DNA of 64,000 nt from Limnochordia bacterium (lineage in GTDB: Bacteria > Bacillota > Limnochordia > DUMW01). Positions 42,226 to 50,474 of the stretch are shown here, piece by piece (position 1 is the first letter of the stretch; each line of letters opens with the position of its first letter). The stretch lies in NCBI GenBank assembly GCA_023230925.1, contig JALNWK010000009.1:8910-72909 (forward strand). Reading direction: 5' to 3'. The notes under the pieces were generated by a model. The model was not told the DNA's origin. It did not search any database and was given only the letters and a program-made list of their open reading frames with translations. The position numbers were made by a program, and so were the translations under genes.

Positions 42226-44007
42226 ATGTGGAAGCGAACTGATGTATGCGGTCACTTAAATGAGGCAGATGTGGGCCGTAAGGTGGCACTGTGTGGTTGG
42301 GTGCACCGCCGCCGGGATCACGGGGGCGTGATTTTTGTAGATTTGCGAGATCGGTCAGGATTGGTGCAGATTGTCTTTAATCCCACCGATTGCGCCGCGG
42401 ATAGTTTCCGATTGGCGGAAACACTCCGGAGCGAGTTTGTGATTTATATTTCTGGCGAGGTCCGACGGCGCTTAGCCGGGATGGAGAATCCGAAGCTTGC
42501 CAGCGGCAGTATCGAGGTTTTTGTGGAGCAGCTGGAGGTTATTAGTTTGGCCGAGACCCCACCGATCTCCGTGGAAAGTGAAAAGACTGCAGACGTGGAG
42601 GAAGCCATGCGGTTGCGTTACCGATACTTAGACCTCAGACGACCAGAACTGCAAAGGGTCTTTGCTCTGCGTCATCGAGTGGGACAAATAGTTCGTAACC
42701 ACTTGGATGCCCAAGGTTTTTGGGAAGTGGAGACCCCAATGCTCACCCGTTCCACCCCCGAAGGGGCCCGGGATTTTTTGGTACCGAGTCGACTGCAGCC
42801 GGGGGAGTTTTATGCATTACCCCAATCCCCCCAGCTATTTAAACAGCTATTAATGGTTTCTGGTTTTGAGCGGTACTTTCAGATTGCACGGTGTTTTCGG
42901 GATGAGGATCTTCGGGCCGATAGACAGCCGGAGTTTACGCAAATTGACCTGGAGATGTCCTTTGTGACTAGGGAAGACGTCATCGAGATGGTGGAGGGCC
43001 TAGTTAAGGATGTGGTTCGTGAAGTAACGGGAGAGGAATTGCTAAGTCCGTTACCCCAGCTAACCTATAGTGAGGCCATGGATCGTTTCGGTAGTGACAA
43101 GCCGGACTTAAGGTTTGGCATGGAACTTAAGAACGTGTCGGATGTTGTTCATGGTTCAGACTTTCAGGTATTTAATAAAGTACTAGATGGTGGCGGTATG
43201 GTGAAGGGAGTGGCAGTACCCGAGGGTGCATCTTTCCCGCGCAGCCGCATCGATGCGTTAACCAAGCGAGCTATAGAACTTGGAGCCAAGGGGTTAGCCT
43301 GGGCTCAGTATACCGAGGAAGAGCTCAAATCCCCCATTGCTAAGTTCTTCTCAGAGAGTGTTCTGGAAGAGATCCTAGTACGGATGGAGGCCCAACGTGG
43401 AGATCTCCTTATCTGGGTTGCTGATTCGCCCCAGGTGGCAAACCACGTTCTAGGACAGCTGCGGTTAGAGCTTGCCCAGGAACTTGGATTGCTGGAGGGT
43501 AAGCCGGATTACTACCTGTGGGTGGTGGACTTCCCCTTAGTTGAGTATGCCGAGGGTGAAGAACGATATGTGGCGGTGCATCATCCCTTTACAGCACCCC
43601 TGCAGGAGGATGTAGCCCTACTAGAAAGTGATCCTGGCAAGGTTCGTTCTGCTGCTTATGACCTGGTTCTAAATGGGGTGGAGGTAGGTGGAGGGAGTAT
43701 TCGTATTCACGATCGCACTCTGCAGCAGCAGATGTTTAAGCTTCTAGGAATCTCAAAAGAGGCCGCAGAGGAGAAGTTTGGCTTTCTCCTGGAGGCATTT
43801 CGGTTTGGAGTACCGCCCCACGGTGGATTTGCCTTTGGCCTTGATCGCTGGATCATGCTTTTGGCGGGGATCTCCTCCATTCGGGAATGTATCGCTTTTC
43901 CCAAAACCCAGAAGGGAACCTGTCTATTGACGAAGGCGCCCTCCCCCGTTGATCAAGGGCAACTTGATGAAGTAGGTATCAGGATTGCTCCAAAGGTGAA
44001 GCCCTAG
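42226..44007 (+). CDS. aspS: Aspartyl-tRNA synthetase, probably non-discriminating (Asp/Asn)
   Basis: 593-residue bacterial-type AspRS: anticodon-binding OB fold (GWVHRRRDHGGVIFVDLRDR), motif 2 FQIARCFRDEDLRADRQPEFTQ (catalytic core), GAD insertion domain, motif 3 FGLDRWIMLLAG. His32 (RRDHGG) and Gly85 (LAGMENP) occupy the positions that are Leu and Lys in discriminating E. coli AspRS and His and Gly in the non-discriminating Pseudomonas enzyme. That predicts charging of both tRNA-Asp and tRNA-Asn, with later amidation by GatCAB (inference). Confidence 0.95.
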   Translation: MWKRTDVCGHLNEADVGRKVALCGWVHRRRDHGGVIFVDLRDRSGLVQIVFNPTDCAADSFRLAETLRSEFVIYISGEVRRRLAGMENPKLASGSIEVFVEQLEVISLAETPPISVESEKTADVEEAMRLRYRYLDLRRPELQRVFALRHRVGQIVRNHLDAQGFWEVETPMLTRSTPEGARDFLVPSRLQPGEFYALPQSPQLFKQLLMVSGFERYFQIARCFRDEDLRADRQPEFTQIDLEMSFVTREDVIEMVEGLVKDVVREVTGEELLSPLPQLTYSEAMDRFGSDKPDLRFGMELKNVSDVVHGSDFQVFNKVLDGGGMVKGVAVPEGASFPRSRIDALTKRAIELGAKGLAWAQYTEEELKSPIAKFFSESVLEEILVRMEAQRGDLLIWVADSPQVANHVLGQLRLELAQELGLLEGKPDYYLWVVDFPLVEYAEGEERYVAVHHPFTAPLQEDVALLESDPGKVRSAAYDLVLNGVEVGGGSIRIHDRTLQQQMFKLLGISKEAAEEKFGFLLEAFRFGVPPHGGFAFGLDRWIMLLAGISSIRECIAFPKTQKGTCLLTKAPSPVDQGQLDEVGIRIAPKVKP

Positions 44008-44135
44008 GTCCAAAGGCAGGCATACTCACCTCCTAACGTAGATCTTGGAAGATGTTCTACCTTGCATCAAGTTCGATTCTATGATAGTATTTAATTGACC
44101 TAAAGGTAACAGGCATGGCCCTTTGGAGAAATTTC

Positions 44136-44325
44136 TTCATCCCTGCTGTGTTCGCGGTTAAGCTGGTGGTGTTATTGACCCAACACCATTACATTGGGAG
44201 CTTAGCTCTTCTTGTGGATGCAGGCCCGGATTTTTCGGGAAGCAGAAAGCAAGGAGGCGGGCACCCACCTGCCTAGTGCGGGTTCGTAGCAAGCCAGTCA
44301 TAGCGGCACAGCGGGGGCTTTTTTT
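44136..44325 (+). ncRNA. ssrS: Probable 6S RNA (RNA polymerase regulator)
   Basis: No protein gene fits in the 362-bp gap between aspS and rarA. The stem CCCTGCTGTG (44141-44150) pairs with CACAGCGGGG (44307-44316), with one T-G pair; the inner arms CTGG/CCAG and CGC/GCG also pair, enclosing a long partly paired hairpin of about 150 nt. A run of seven T (44319-44325) follows. A long hairpin with open bubbles and a closing stem that doubles as terminator is the 6S shape, and aspS-6S-rarA is, from memory, the locus of bsrA-type 6S RNA in Bacillota. The 5' end is approximate. A weak promoter, TTGCAT-N17-TAGTAT at 44062-44090, lies upstream. Confidence 0.6.
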
Positions 44326-44370
44326 GTCCCAAAGCATGGGTGTTGCCTAGTACATAATTTTTAGCGAAGG

Positions 44371-45705
44371 GTGGTGTGGCGACTCTATCCTCGGATGACC
44401 TCCGAGGTCTTATCGCCTGATGCTATGAATGCGACAAAGGATGCGCCCCTTGCGGTGCGAATGCGCCCAAGGACCCTGCGGGAGTTAGAAGGCCATCAGG
44501 ATATTATTGGTGAGGGAACTCCTTTGTGGCGTGCTATTCGCAGTGGCTATGTCCCATCACTCATTTTCTTTGGCCCCCCGGGTAGTGGTAAGACTACACT
44601 TGCCCGACTGATTGCCTCTGAGACCAAAACCCATTTTGCGGAACTTAGTGCTGTAATGTCCGGGGTTAAGGATATCCGCAATGTGGTCGAGGCCGCCCAA
44701 AAGCTAAAACTAACCGACAATATGCAGACAATCCTTTTCATTGATGAGGTACATCGTTTCAACAGTACCCAACAGGATGCCCTGCTGCCCTATGTAGAAA
44801 ACGGGATCGTTACCTTAATCGGTGCCACCACGGAAAACCCCATGGTTAGTGTTCGGGGGGCTTTACTGTCCCGCTGTATGGTGTTTGAATTGAAGAAGCT
44901 AACCCGTGAGGGAGTAAGGCGGATAGTCCAAAGGGCCTTGGAAGATGAGGAACGGGGACTTGGTGCTTATAAAGTGAAGCTTACCGAAGAGGCTTTTGAG
45001 CACTTGCTAACCTTTGCCGATGGGGATAGCCGTACCGCGTTGAATATCATCGAGTTTGTAACAGCTGGTCTTGGGCAGGATGGGACCGAGTATACGGTTA
45101 CTGCCGAGGATATTGATGTTGCCTCCCAAAGGATGTTACGGTTTGATCGGTCGGGGGACTATCACTACGACATGGCGTCGGCGTTTATCAAGAGTATCCG
45201 GGGTAGTGATCCCCAGGCCACATTGTATTGGCTGGCAAAGATGCTTTATTCGGGAGAAGACCCGCGTTTTGTGGCCCGACGATTAGTCATTGCTGCCAGT
45301 GAGGATATTGGGCTGGCCGACCCTGTGGGCTTGATGCTAGCCACGGCCGCCTTTGATGCCGTATCTAACGTCGGCATGCCCGAGGCAAGGATCATCTTGG
45401 CCCATGCCGCTTTGTACCTGGCTACTGCAGAGAAGAGCAACAGCGCGTACCTCGGAATCGAAAAAGCCTTCTCCTGTGTCCAAAAAGAAGAGGCAGGTGA
45501 GGTGCCCTTGCACCTGCGGGATGCATCCTACAAGGGCGCTAAGAAACTTGGCCATGGGATCGGGTATAAGTACCCGCATGACTATCCAAATCATTGGGTG
45601 AAGCAACAGTACCTGCCAGACGTGCACAAAAACAAGGTATTCTACGAACCGACAGAACAGGGGCGGGAAAAGCGGGTCGCAGACCGTTTCCGTAAGCGCG
45701 GTTAG
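44371..45705 (+). CDS. rarA: Replication-associated recombination protein A (RarA/MgsA AAA+ ATPase)
   Basis: 444-residue clamp-loader-like AAA+ ATPase acting at stalled forks. N-terminal PLAVRMRPRTLRELEGHQDIIG, Walker A FFGPPGSGKTTLARLIA, Walker B FIDEVHRFN, sensor GATTENP, and the C-terminal tetramerisation/HolB-like domain ending in YKYPHDYPNHWVKQQYLP. The start is uncertain: the frame opens at GTG 44371, but GTG 44374, ATG 44395 or ATG 44425 would fit family lengths equally well. Normally adjacent to the Rrf2 regulator; here about 2.7 kb of other DNA intervenes. Confidence 0.95.
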   Translation: MVWRLYPRMTSEVLSPDAMNATKDAPLAVRMRPRTLRELEGHQDIIGEGTPLWRAIRSGYVPSLIFFGPPGSGKTTLARLIASETKTHFAELSAVMSGVKDIRNVVEAAQKLKLTDNMQTILFIDEVHRFNSTQQDALLPYVENGIVTLIGATTENPMVSVRGALLSRCMVFELKKLTREGVRRIVQRALEDEERGLGAYKVKLTEEAFEHLLTFADGDSRTALNIIEFVTAGLGQDGTEYTVTAEDIDVASQRMLRFDRSGDYHYDMASAFIKSIRGSDPQATLYWLAKMLYSGEDPRFVARRLVIAASEDIGLADPVGLMLATAAFDAVSNVGMPEARIILAHAALYLATAEKSNSAYLGIEKAFSCVQKEEAGEVPLHLRDASYKGAKKLGHGIGYKYPHDYPNHWVKQQYLPDVHKNKVFYEPTEQGREKRVADRFRKRG

Positions 45706-46206
45706 CGGCAACGATTGCAGGGGCAATTACCTCATATTTGCCCAGTGAGTGGACTTCCTGTATGGTAACAGAGAAAAAAGATGCTGTGTCTTAAGTCGCT
45801 AGCGATCATAATTGGGTCCTGAAGCAGCATGACCTCATTTCACTCCGAAGAGTTCTTTTTCATCAAATGCTTGCTTTCAAATTCTGTCCTTCCCGAATAT
45901 GTTTCCGCCGCATTACTGTGCAGCAAGAAGGGTTTGGTTCCTTTCCACAACAGGTGAAAGGCTCCTTCGGAGCCGTTATAAAGGTAACTACTCCACTGAC
46001 GCGTCGTACCCCGGCATTTTTCTAATTCGACGGCGAATATCTGAAGGGTATAATCGCCGATTCTGCTTTCCAGTCATCATGCTGCCCTGAGACTAGCACA
46101 CGGGACAGCTTCTTAATACGCTCAGAGCGAAAGGTTATGAGTATGTGGTCATTGTCTCTTCGTTGCTCTACTATATCTGGTTACGTTATGGCTAGACAAC
46201 AACATA
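45706..46206. other. Gene-free region between rarA and the minus-strand operon
   Basis: About 500 bp with no credible reading frame on either strand. It holds hairpin GGCTCC-TTC-GGAGCC (45960-45974), followed on the minus strand by CTTTC, which could end transcription of the convergent padR operon, and a weaker stem GGGCAA/TTGCCC just after rarA (about 45722-45745). Nothing else recognised. Confidence 0.5.
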
Positions 46207-47565
46207 TCAGATGTACGCAAACACGGGTGGAAACACTACCACAACAATTGTTGCCCATACAGCATAGACCCATAGGTAGTTTGTCTGCCACTGTTCGAGT
46301 TCGGCAAACGATCTACTCCTGCATAGAAAGCGTATGTAAAGCACAGCAGACCAGCCTAGGTTGACCAGTAGAATCAAGTTCTCACCTAATGCAGCCACGC
46401 GGTTAGGGCTGAGCCCAAACTCCGAGATCCGTGTGGCAATAGCCCATAGGGCTACGGCATCCGCTAGTAGCGCACTGATCACCAACACGACCTGCAAAAC
46501 ATCAAAGAGGTTAGGTGGTAACCGCTGATCTCGAGCAGATATCGCATACAGTAACAAACCGAGAACGACCACTAGGAGCAGATCAAACACAATCAGCACG
46601 TTCCGATCGATGTCTACTCCTCGTCCTGTCCATACCAGGGTAATTAGGAATGTCACCAGCATGATGGCAAAAAGTGGTGTGAAAAGGCGCGTCAGCACGG
46701 GTGCCATATTCTCAATGACGCTTTGCTTTGCCTCAACCAACCAGGAACCAATCAGAATGGCTCCCATGGCACCGCAAGGTACTAGCCAGGACATGAGAAG
46801 AGGCTCGATGTCGACAGCTATGGCTTGGAAGATGAGGATAGTGAATGCTGTAAGTACACCGCCACCAAGCGCTATTAGTACATAGTAAATGAAGAGTTCT
46901 CCGGAAAACCGGATGAAATCCATGCGTCCCGCCACGTCACCCCAGCGAGTACCGGCATAGGTGGTTCCCACCACCACCCAGAGCACCAGCGGCAGATGCA
47001 AGGACGTGAGCACTTCGGTATGGCCTCCCGGTGAGAAAGGATAAGTGTTAGCAAAGAAGGCTGCTACGGCAAATGCTACAACTATCCAACGGCGGGTAAA
47101 AAGCTTATCCCCGCGCTTCCACACAAAATAGGTAGTAAGGAATGGTAGTACGAAGAAGGATAGGTTGCGGGCATAAAACCCACTGTCTTTATATAGGTGG
47201 ATACCGAATGCTGTCGGCAATTTGATTGCCAGAGCCGCCACTACCGCAAGACACATGACAACGATGGTTTCGGTAAAAGCCCGCCCCCGCTGTTTTGCCG
47301 ATTCTGAAGAGGTAACCACAAGTTGCTTCCATAGCCGACCTGAGTGCTCCCGAGCAAACTCGTTTGAGAGGTCATCTAGCTCGCCCATGCGCTTCACTGC
47401 TACTAAAAAGGCCTCATCGGTAGAGAGCCCTGCTTCGACTAGAGCAGCGATCTGCTCGCGCAAATGGTCTTCTAGTTCCTCTATATCGAGGGAATGGATG
47501 GTCTGACGGCGGCGCAGATAGTCCCGCCAGAGATTTATCTGTTGCTCTAGAGATTCGTCATCCAT
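46207..47565 (-). CDS. Multi-pass membrane protein with permease prefix domain
   Basis: 452 residues. The N-terminal 75 residues (INLWRDYLRRRQTIHSLDIEELEDHLREQ, GLSTDEAFLVAVKRMGELDDL) form the cytoplasmic helical prefix domain found in proteins paired with PadR regulators. The rest is about ten to twelve TM helices with no ATPase or catalytic motif I can name. ATG start with GGGAGG, which lies in the last codons of padR, so the two are coupled. Role unknown; possibly an envelope-stress or transport protein under PadR control. Confidence 0.78.
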   Translation of the reverse strand: MDDESLEQQINLWRDYLRRRQTIHSLDIEELEDHLREQIAALVEAGLSTDEAFLVAVKRMGELDDLSNEFAREHSGRLWKQLVVTSSESAKQRGRAFTETIVVMCLAVVAALAIKLPTAFGIHLYKDSGFYARNLSFFVLPFLTTYFVWKRGDKLFTRRWIVVAFAVAAFFANTYPFSPGGHTEVLTSLHLPLVLWVVVGTTYAGTRWGDVAGRMDFIRFSGELFIYYVLIALGGGVLTAFTILIFQAIAVDIEPLLMSWLVPCGAMGAILIGSWLVEAKQSVIENMAPVLTRLFTPLFAIMLVTFLITLVWTGRGVDIDRNVLIVFDLLLVVVLGLLLYAISARDQRLPPNLFDVLQVVLVISALLADAVALWAIATRISEFGLSPNRVAALGENLILLVNLGWSAVLYIRFLCRSRSFAELEQWQTNYLWVYAVWATIVVVVFPPVFAYI

Positions 47566-47570
47566 AGTCT

Positions 47571-47957
47571 TTAGCCTCCCTGATGAAGCGGCGGTGAAGA
47601 AGCCTCAGTGTTGTTGGGAATCGCCATACGAAGTCCTGACAAGAGGCTGCGCAGCATCGTATCAACGGTCTGCCACTGGCGGACCTCTTCGGAGAGTTGA
47701 GCTCGCCCTTGGGGGGTGATACGGTAGTATTTGCGACGGCGGCCGCTTTCCGCAACTTCCCATCGCGACTCAATATGGCCAAGGCGCTCAAGACGGTGCA
47801 GAACGGGGTAGAGCATCCCATCTGTCCACTGGAGATGACCTCCCGACAGTTCCTTAACTTGCTGCAGGATCGCATAGCCATAGCTATCTGCTTCAGCTAG
47901 AAATGCGAGGATGATCGGGGTCGAAGAAGCGGCTATGAGATCTTTGTTGATGTCCAC
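47571..47957 (-). CDS. PadR family transcriptional regulator
   Basis: 128 residues with the winged-helix PadR pattern: TPIILAFLAEADSYGYAILQQVKELSG, then DGMLYPVLHRLERLGHIESRW, and RRRKYYRITPQGRAQL. GTG start with GGAG 8 nt upstream. First gene of a two-gene minus-strand operon with the membrane protein; a strong promoter with repeat elements lies upstream. PadR proteins usually repress their own operon until a ligand binds. Confidence 0.9.
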   Translation of the reverse strand: MDINKDLIAASSTPIILAFLAEADSYGYAILQQVKELSGGHLQWTDGMLYPVLHRLERLGHIESRWEVAESGRRRKYYRITPQGRAQLSEEVRQWQTVDTMLRSLLSGLRMAIPNNTEASSPPLHQGG

Positions 47958-48336
47958 AATTTCATCTCCGTGCGGTAGACTAAACCACGATTACCTTGCA
48001 GTGTTATACATGGCAGTATTATACATAACGTTGCTAGGTATGTCAAGGCTATTGTGCTTGGTCCTTCGATCGTGGTTTTCTTCGAGGTTTTCGCTTACTT
48101 CTTTCTTGCATTCGCGATTTTCTAAGTTCTGTGTGGATTAGATCCCGATGTGTCTGTGGTCGGCTCTGATTGGATCGCGTCTTGGTACGAGAGTGATGGC
48201 CGAGAGAGGGTCCTCACCTGGTATAAAGGAAAGCTAAACGGCTTTAGCGATTGTTTCCTTGCAGCAATAAAGAAGTGTGGGATAATGAATTCGGAACGTC
48301 CATATTAAGACTGGGTAGGAGTTAGCGCGAAAAGTG
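47958..48336. other. Divergent regulatory gap between padR and rrf2
   Basis: No gene. It contains the padR promoter (48018-48046, minus) and a hairpin GCTAAA-CGGC-TTTAGC near 48234-48249. A weaker plus-strand promoter candidate is TTGCAG (48259-48264)-N16-GATAAT (48281-48286). The main rrf2 promoter follows at 48337. Confidence 0.5.
48018..48046 (-). promoter_or_regulatory. Perfect consensus SigA promoter of padR, with repeat elements
   Basis: On the minus strand, TTGACA (48046-48041) and TATAAT (48023-48018), both perfect, with a 17-bp spacer. ATGTATAA occurs twice in direct orientation 15 bp apart, once overlapping the -10 and once at the predicted start, a plausible PadR autoregulatory site. 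Confidence 0.88.
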
Positions 48337-48365
48337 TTGACATGGTAGGTTCCCTATGCTACTAT
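48337..48365 (+). promoter_or_regulatory. SigA promoter of the rrf2-iscS-iscU-mnmA operon
   Basis: TTGACA (48337-48342) and TACTAT (48360-48365) with a 17-bp spacer, 50 bp before the chosen rrf2 start. The palindrome ACTAATTTAGT (48379-48389) lies just past the predicted start and may be the Rrf2 operator. Confidence 0.8.
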
Positions 48366-48414
48366 GCTCTTAAAGTCTACTAATTTAGTGGGAATTGAGA
48401 CCGGGGTGATTGAC

Positions 48415-48834
48415 GTGAAAATCTCAACCCGAGGAAGTTATGGTTTACGGGCCATGGTTGAATTGGCTATGCATGAAGGTAGTGGTCCCATGCCCCTGCG
48501 GGTGATTGCGGATCGGCAGGATGTTTCGGAAAGCTACCTGGAGCAACTGATGGCTGCACTACGCAAGGCTGGGTTGGTAAACAGTGTCAGAGGACACATG
48601 GGTGGGTATGAACTGGCTCTGCCTCCGGAGGAGATAGTCGTCGGGGATATTATCCGGATATTAGAGGGACCAATCAGTCCCATTGATTGCATTGGGGATA
48701 ACGCTGTGGCCTGCGAAAGGGAAGAACAGTGTGTGACCAAGTTCCTGTGGCAGAAGCTAAAAGACAGTATTGAAGATGTCTTGGATAGTACCACGCTCCA
48801 AGATTTGTGTGATAAGGCTAGTCACGAAGGCTAG
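48415..48834 (+). CDS. Rrf2 family regulator, IscR-like with Fe-S cysteines
   Basis: 139 residues. Winged-helix MKISTRGSYGLRAMVELAMH, recognition segment SESYLEQLMAALRKAGLVNSVRG and GGYELA. Cys92, Cys100 and Cys106 (C-x7-C-x5-C) resemble the IscR cluster ligands (E. coli C92, C98, C104), whereas B. subtilis CymR at this locus lacks them. So it probably senses Fe-S status and controls the downstream iscS-iscU-mnmA. GTG 48415 has GGGGTGATT upstream; an upstream in-frame ATG at 48364 falls inside the -10 element and is excluded. Confidence 0.9.
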   Translation: MKISTRGSYGLRAMVELAMHEGSGPMPLRVIADRQDVSESYLEQLMAALRKAGLVNSVRGHMGGYELALPPEEIVVGDIIRILEGPISPIDCIGDNAVACEREEQCVTKFLWQKLKDSIEDVLDSTTLQDLCDKASHEG

Positions 48835-48884
48835 CAGGACTTCCCGGTGTTTCCCAGTTGACCTTGGAGGAGGTAAGTAAATAG

Positions 48885-50045
48885 ATGAACAGAGTCTATA
48901 TGGATCATGCCGCAACCACCAAGCCCCGTCCTGAGGTGATCGAGGCGATGTTGCCATTGTTTCAGGACAACTATGGTAATCCATCTAGTATCTACACCGC
49001 AGGACGTGACGCAAAACGTGTCCTGGAAGAGGCGAGGGCCCAAATTGCAGAGATTCTTGGGGCAAAACCTGAGGAAATCTATTTCACTTCCGGTGGTTCT
49101 GAGGCAGATAACCTAGCCCTGCAGGGAGTAGCTTGGGCTAACGAGCGCAAAGGCAGGCATTTGATCACCTCCAGTATTGAACATCACGCGGTCTATGACA
49201 CCTGCAAATTTTTGCAAAAGCGGGGTTTTGAGGTTACCTTTGTCGGTGTGGATGAATTTGGTCGGGTGGATCCCCAAGAGGTGGCTGAAGCTATCAGAGA
49301 AGATACGATCCTCATTTCCATCATGCACGCCAACAACGAAGTAGGGACCATTCAGCCTATCGCGGAGATTGGTGAAATAGCAGGGAGCAAAGGTATTCGC
49401 TTCCACACCGATGCGGTACAGACCGTGGGAGCACTGCCCGTCAATGTCGACGAGCTGCAGTGCGATTTGCTCTCTTTATCGGCGCACAAGTTCTATGGGC
49501 CAAAAGGTGTCGGTGTATTATATGCCAGGAAAGGGACTAGGTTTGTATCCCACATTTACGGAGGAGCCCAAGAACGGGGACGGCGGGCGGGTACCGAGAA
49601 TACGCCAGGAATTGTTGGTATGGCTAAGGCCCTAGCCTTAGCTACGGCCGAAAGGGAGACAGTACAGCCACAAATTGCCGCTCTAAGAGACCGATTGCGT
49701 GAGGGAATTCTAGCAAAGGTAGATGAGGTGAGGCTCAACGGACATCCACAGGAGCGTCTGCCCAACAACCTAAGTCTGTGCTTTAGATATATTGAAGGGG
49801 AAGCATTGCTTTTGAATTTGGATTTACAGGGCATTGCCGGATCTAGTGGTTCTGCATGTACCTCGGGTTCTCTGGAACCGTCTCACGTTCTTCTGGCCAT
49901 GGGGATAGCACCGGAGATCGCCCACGGTTCCCTACGGCTTACCCTAGGGCGGGAAAACACTCCTGAGGAAGTAGATTATGTTATTGACGCTGTTGCCAAA
50001 GCAGTGGACAAACTAAGACAGATGTCCCCGTTGTATGAGAAATAA
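48885..50045 (+). CDS. iscS: Cysteine desulfurase (NifS/IscS)
   Basis: 386-residue PLP enzyme releasing sulfur from cysteine. N-terminal YMDHAATTKPRPEVIEAM, PLP lysine K202 in SAHKFYGPKG, active-site loop cysteine C325 in SGSACTSGSLEPSHVL. The cysteine on a long loop is the group I (IscS-like) form. ATG with GGAGG upstream. Next to iscU and mnmA, supplying both the scaffold and tRNA 2-thiolation. Confidence 0.96.
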   Translation: MNRVYMDHAATTKPRPEVIEAMLPLFQDNYGNPSSIYTAGRDAKRVLEEARAQIAEILGAKPEEIYFTSGGSEADNLALQGVAWANERKGRHLITSSIEHHAVYDTCKFLQKRGFEVTFVGVDEFGRVDPQEVAEAIREDTILISIMHANNEVGTIQPIAEIGEIAGSKGIRFHTDAVQTVGALPVNVDELQCDLLSLSAHKFYGPKGVGVLYARKGTRFVSHIYGGAQERGRRAGTENTPGIVGMAKALALATAERETVQPQIAALRDRLREGILAKVDEVRLNGHPQERLPNNLSLCFRYIEGEALLLNLDLQGIAGSSGSACTSGSLEPSHVLLAMGIAPEIAHGSLRLTLGRENTPEEVDYVIDAVAKAVDKLRQMSPLYEK

Positions 50046-50066
50046 CGGGTAAAAGGTGGGAGAGGC

Positions 50067-50474
50067 ATGTATACAGATAAGGTCATGGATCATTTTACAA
50101 ATCCGCGAAATGTTGGAGAGATACCCGATGCCGATGGGGTGGGGCAAGTAGGAAATCCAGTATGCGGAGACATCATGCGGATGTATATAAAAGTAGAAAA
50201 CGGCGTCATTGTAGATGCTAAGTTTAAGACCTTTGGTTGTGGAGCTGCGATTGCCACCAGTAGTGTAGCTACGGAGATGGTCAAAGGCATGACCATTGAG
50301 CAGGCACGGAATCTCTCCAGTGAGGATGTAGCCAAGGCCTTAGATGGACTGCCCCGGAAGAAAATGCATTGCTCCAACCTTGCTTCCGATGCCTTGCAAA
50401 GGGCGCTGGATGATTATCTTGGCCAGGATAGTGGCCCTGGGAATGCGAAGTGTTGTCAAGGATGTCCAAAGTAA
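50067..50474 (+). CDS. iscU: Fe-S cluster assembly scaffold (IscU/NifU N-terminal type)
   Basis: 135 residues. The three scaffold cysteines are C33 (NPVCGD), C58 (FGCGAA) and C102 (MHCSNLASDAL), with the conserved Asp35. It ends with an extra cysteine-rich tail, CCQGCP, at 129-134. Receives sulfur from the adjacent IscS. Overlaps the mnmA start by 13 nt. Confidence 0.94.
   Translation: MYTDKVMDHFTNPRNVGEIPDADGVGQVGNPVCGDIMRMYIKVENGVIVDAKFKTFGCGAAIATSSVATEMVKGMTIEQARNLSSEDVAKALDGLPRKKMHCSNLASDALQRALDDYLGQDSGPGNAKCCQGCPK

Noticed and set aside
44219..44255. SRP RNA (4.5S) domain IV-like sequence
   Set aside because: CAGGCCCG and CGGGAAGCAG resemble SRP domain IV, but they are separated by a GATTTTT loop instead of the GGAA-type tetraloop, and the overall fold and location fit 6S RNA better.
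45899..46364. Small open frames in the rarA-padR gap
   Set aside because: No ribosome sites and no protein-like composition; one runs antisense to the membrane protein gene.
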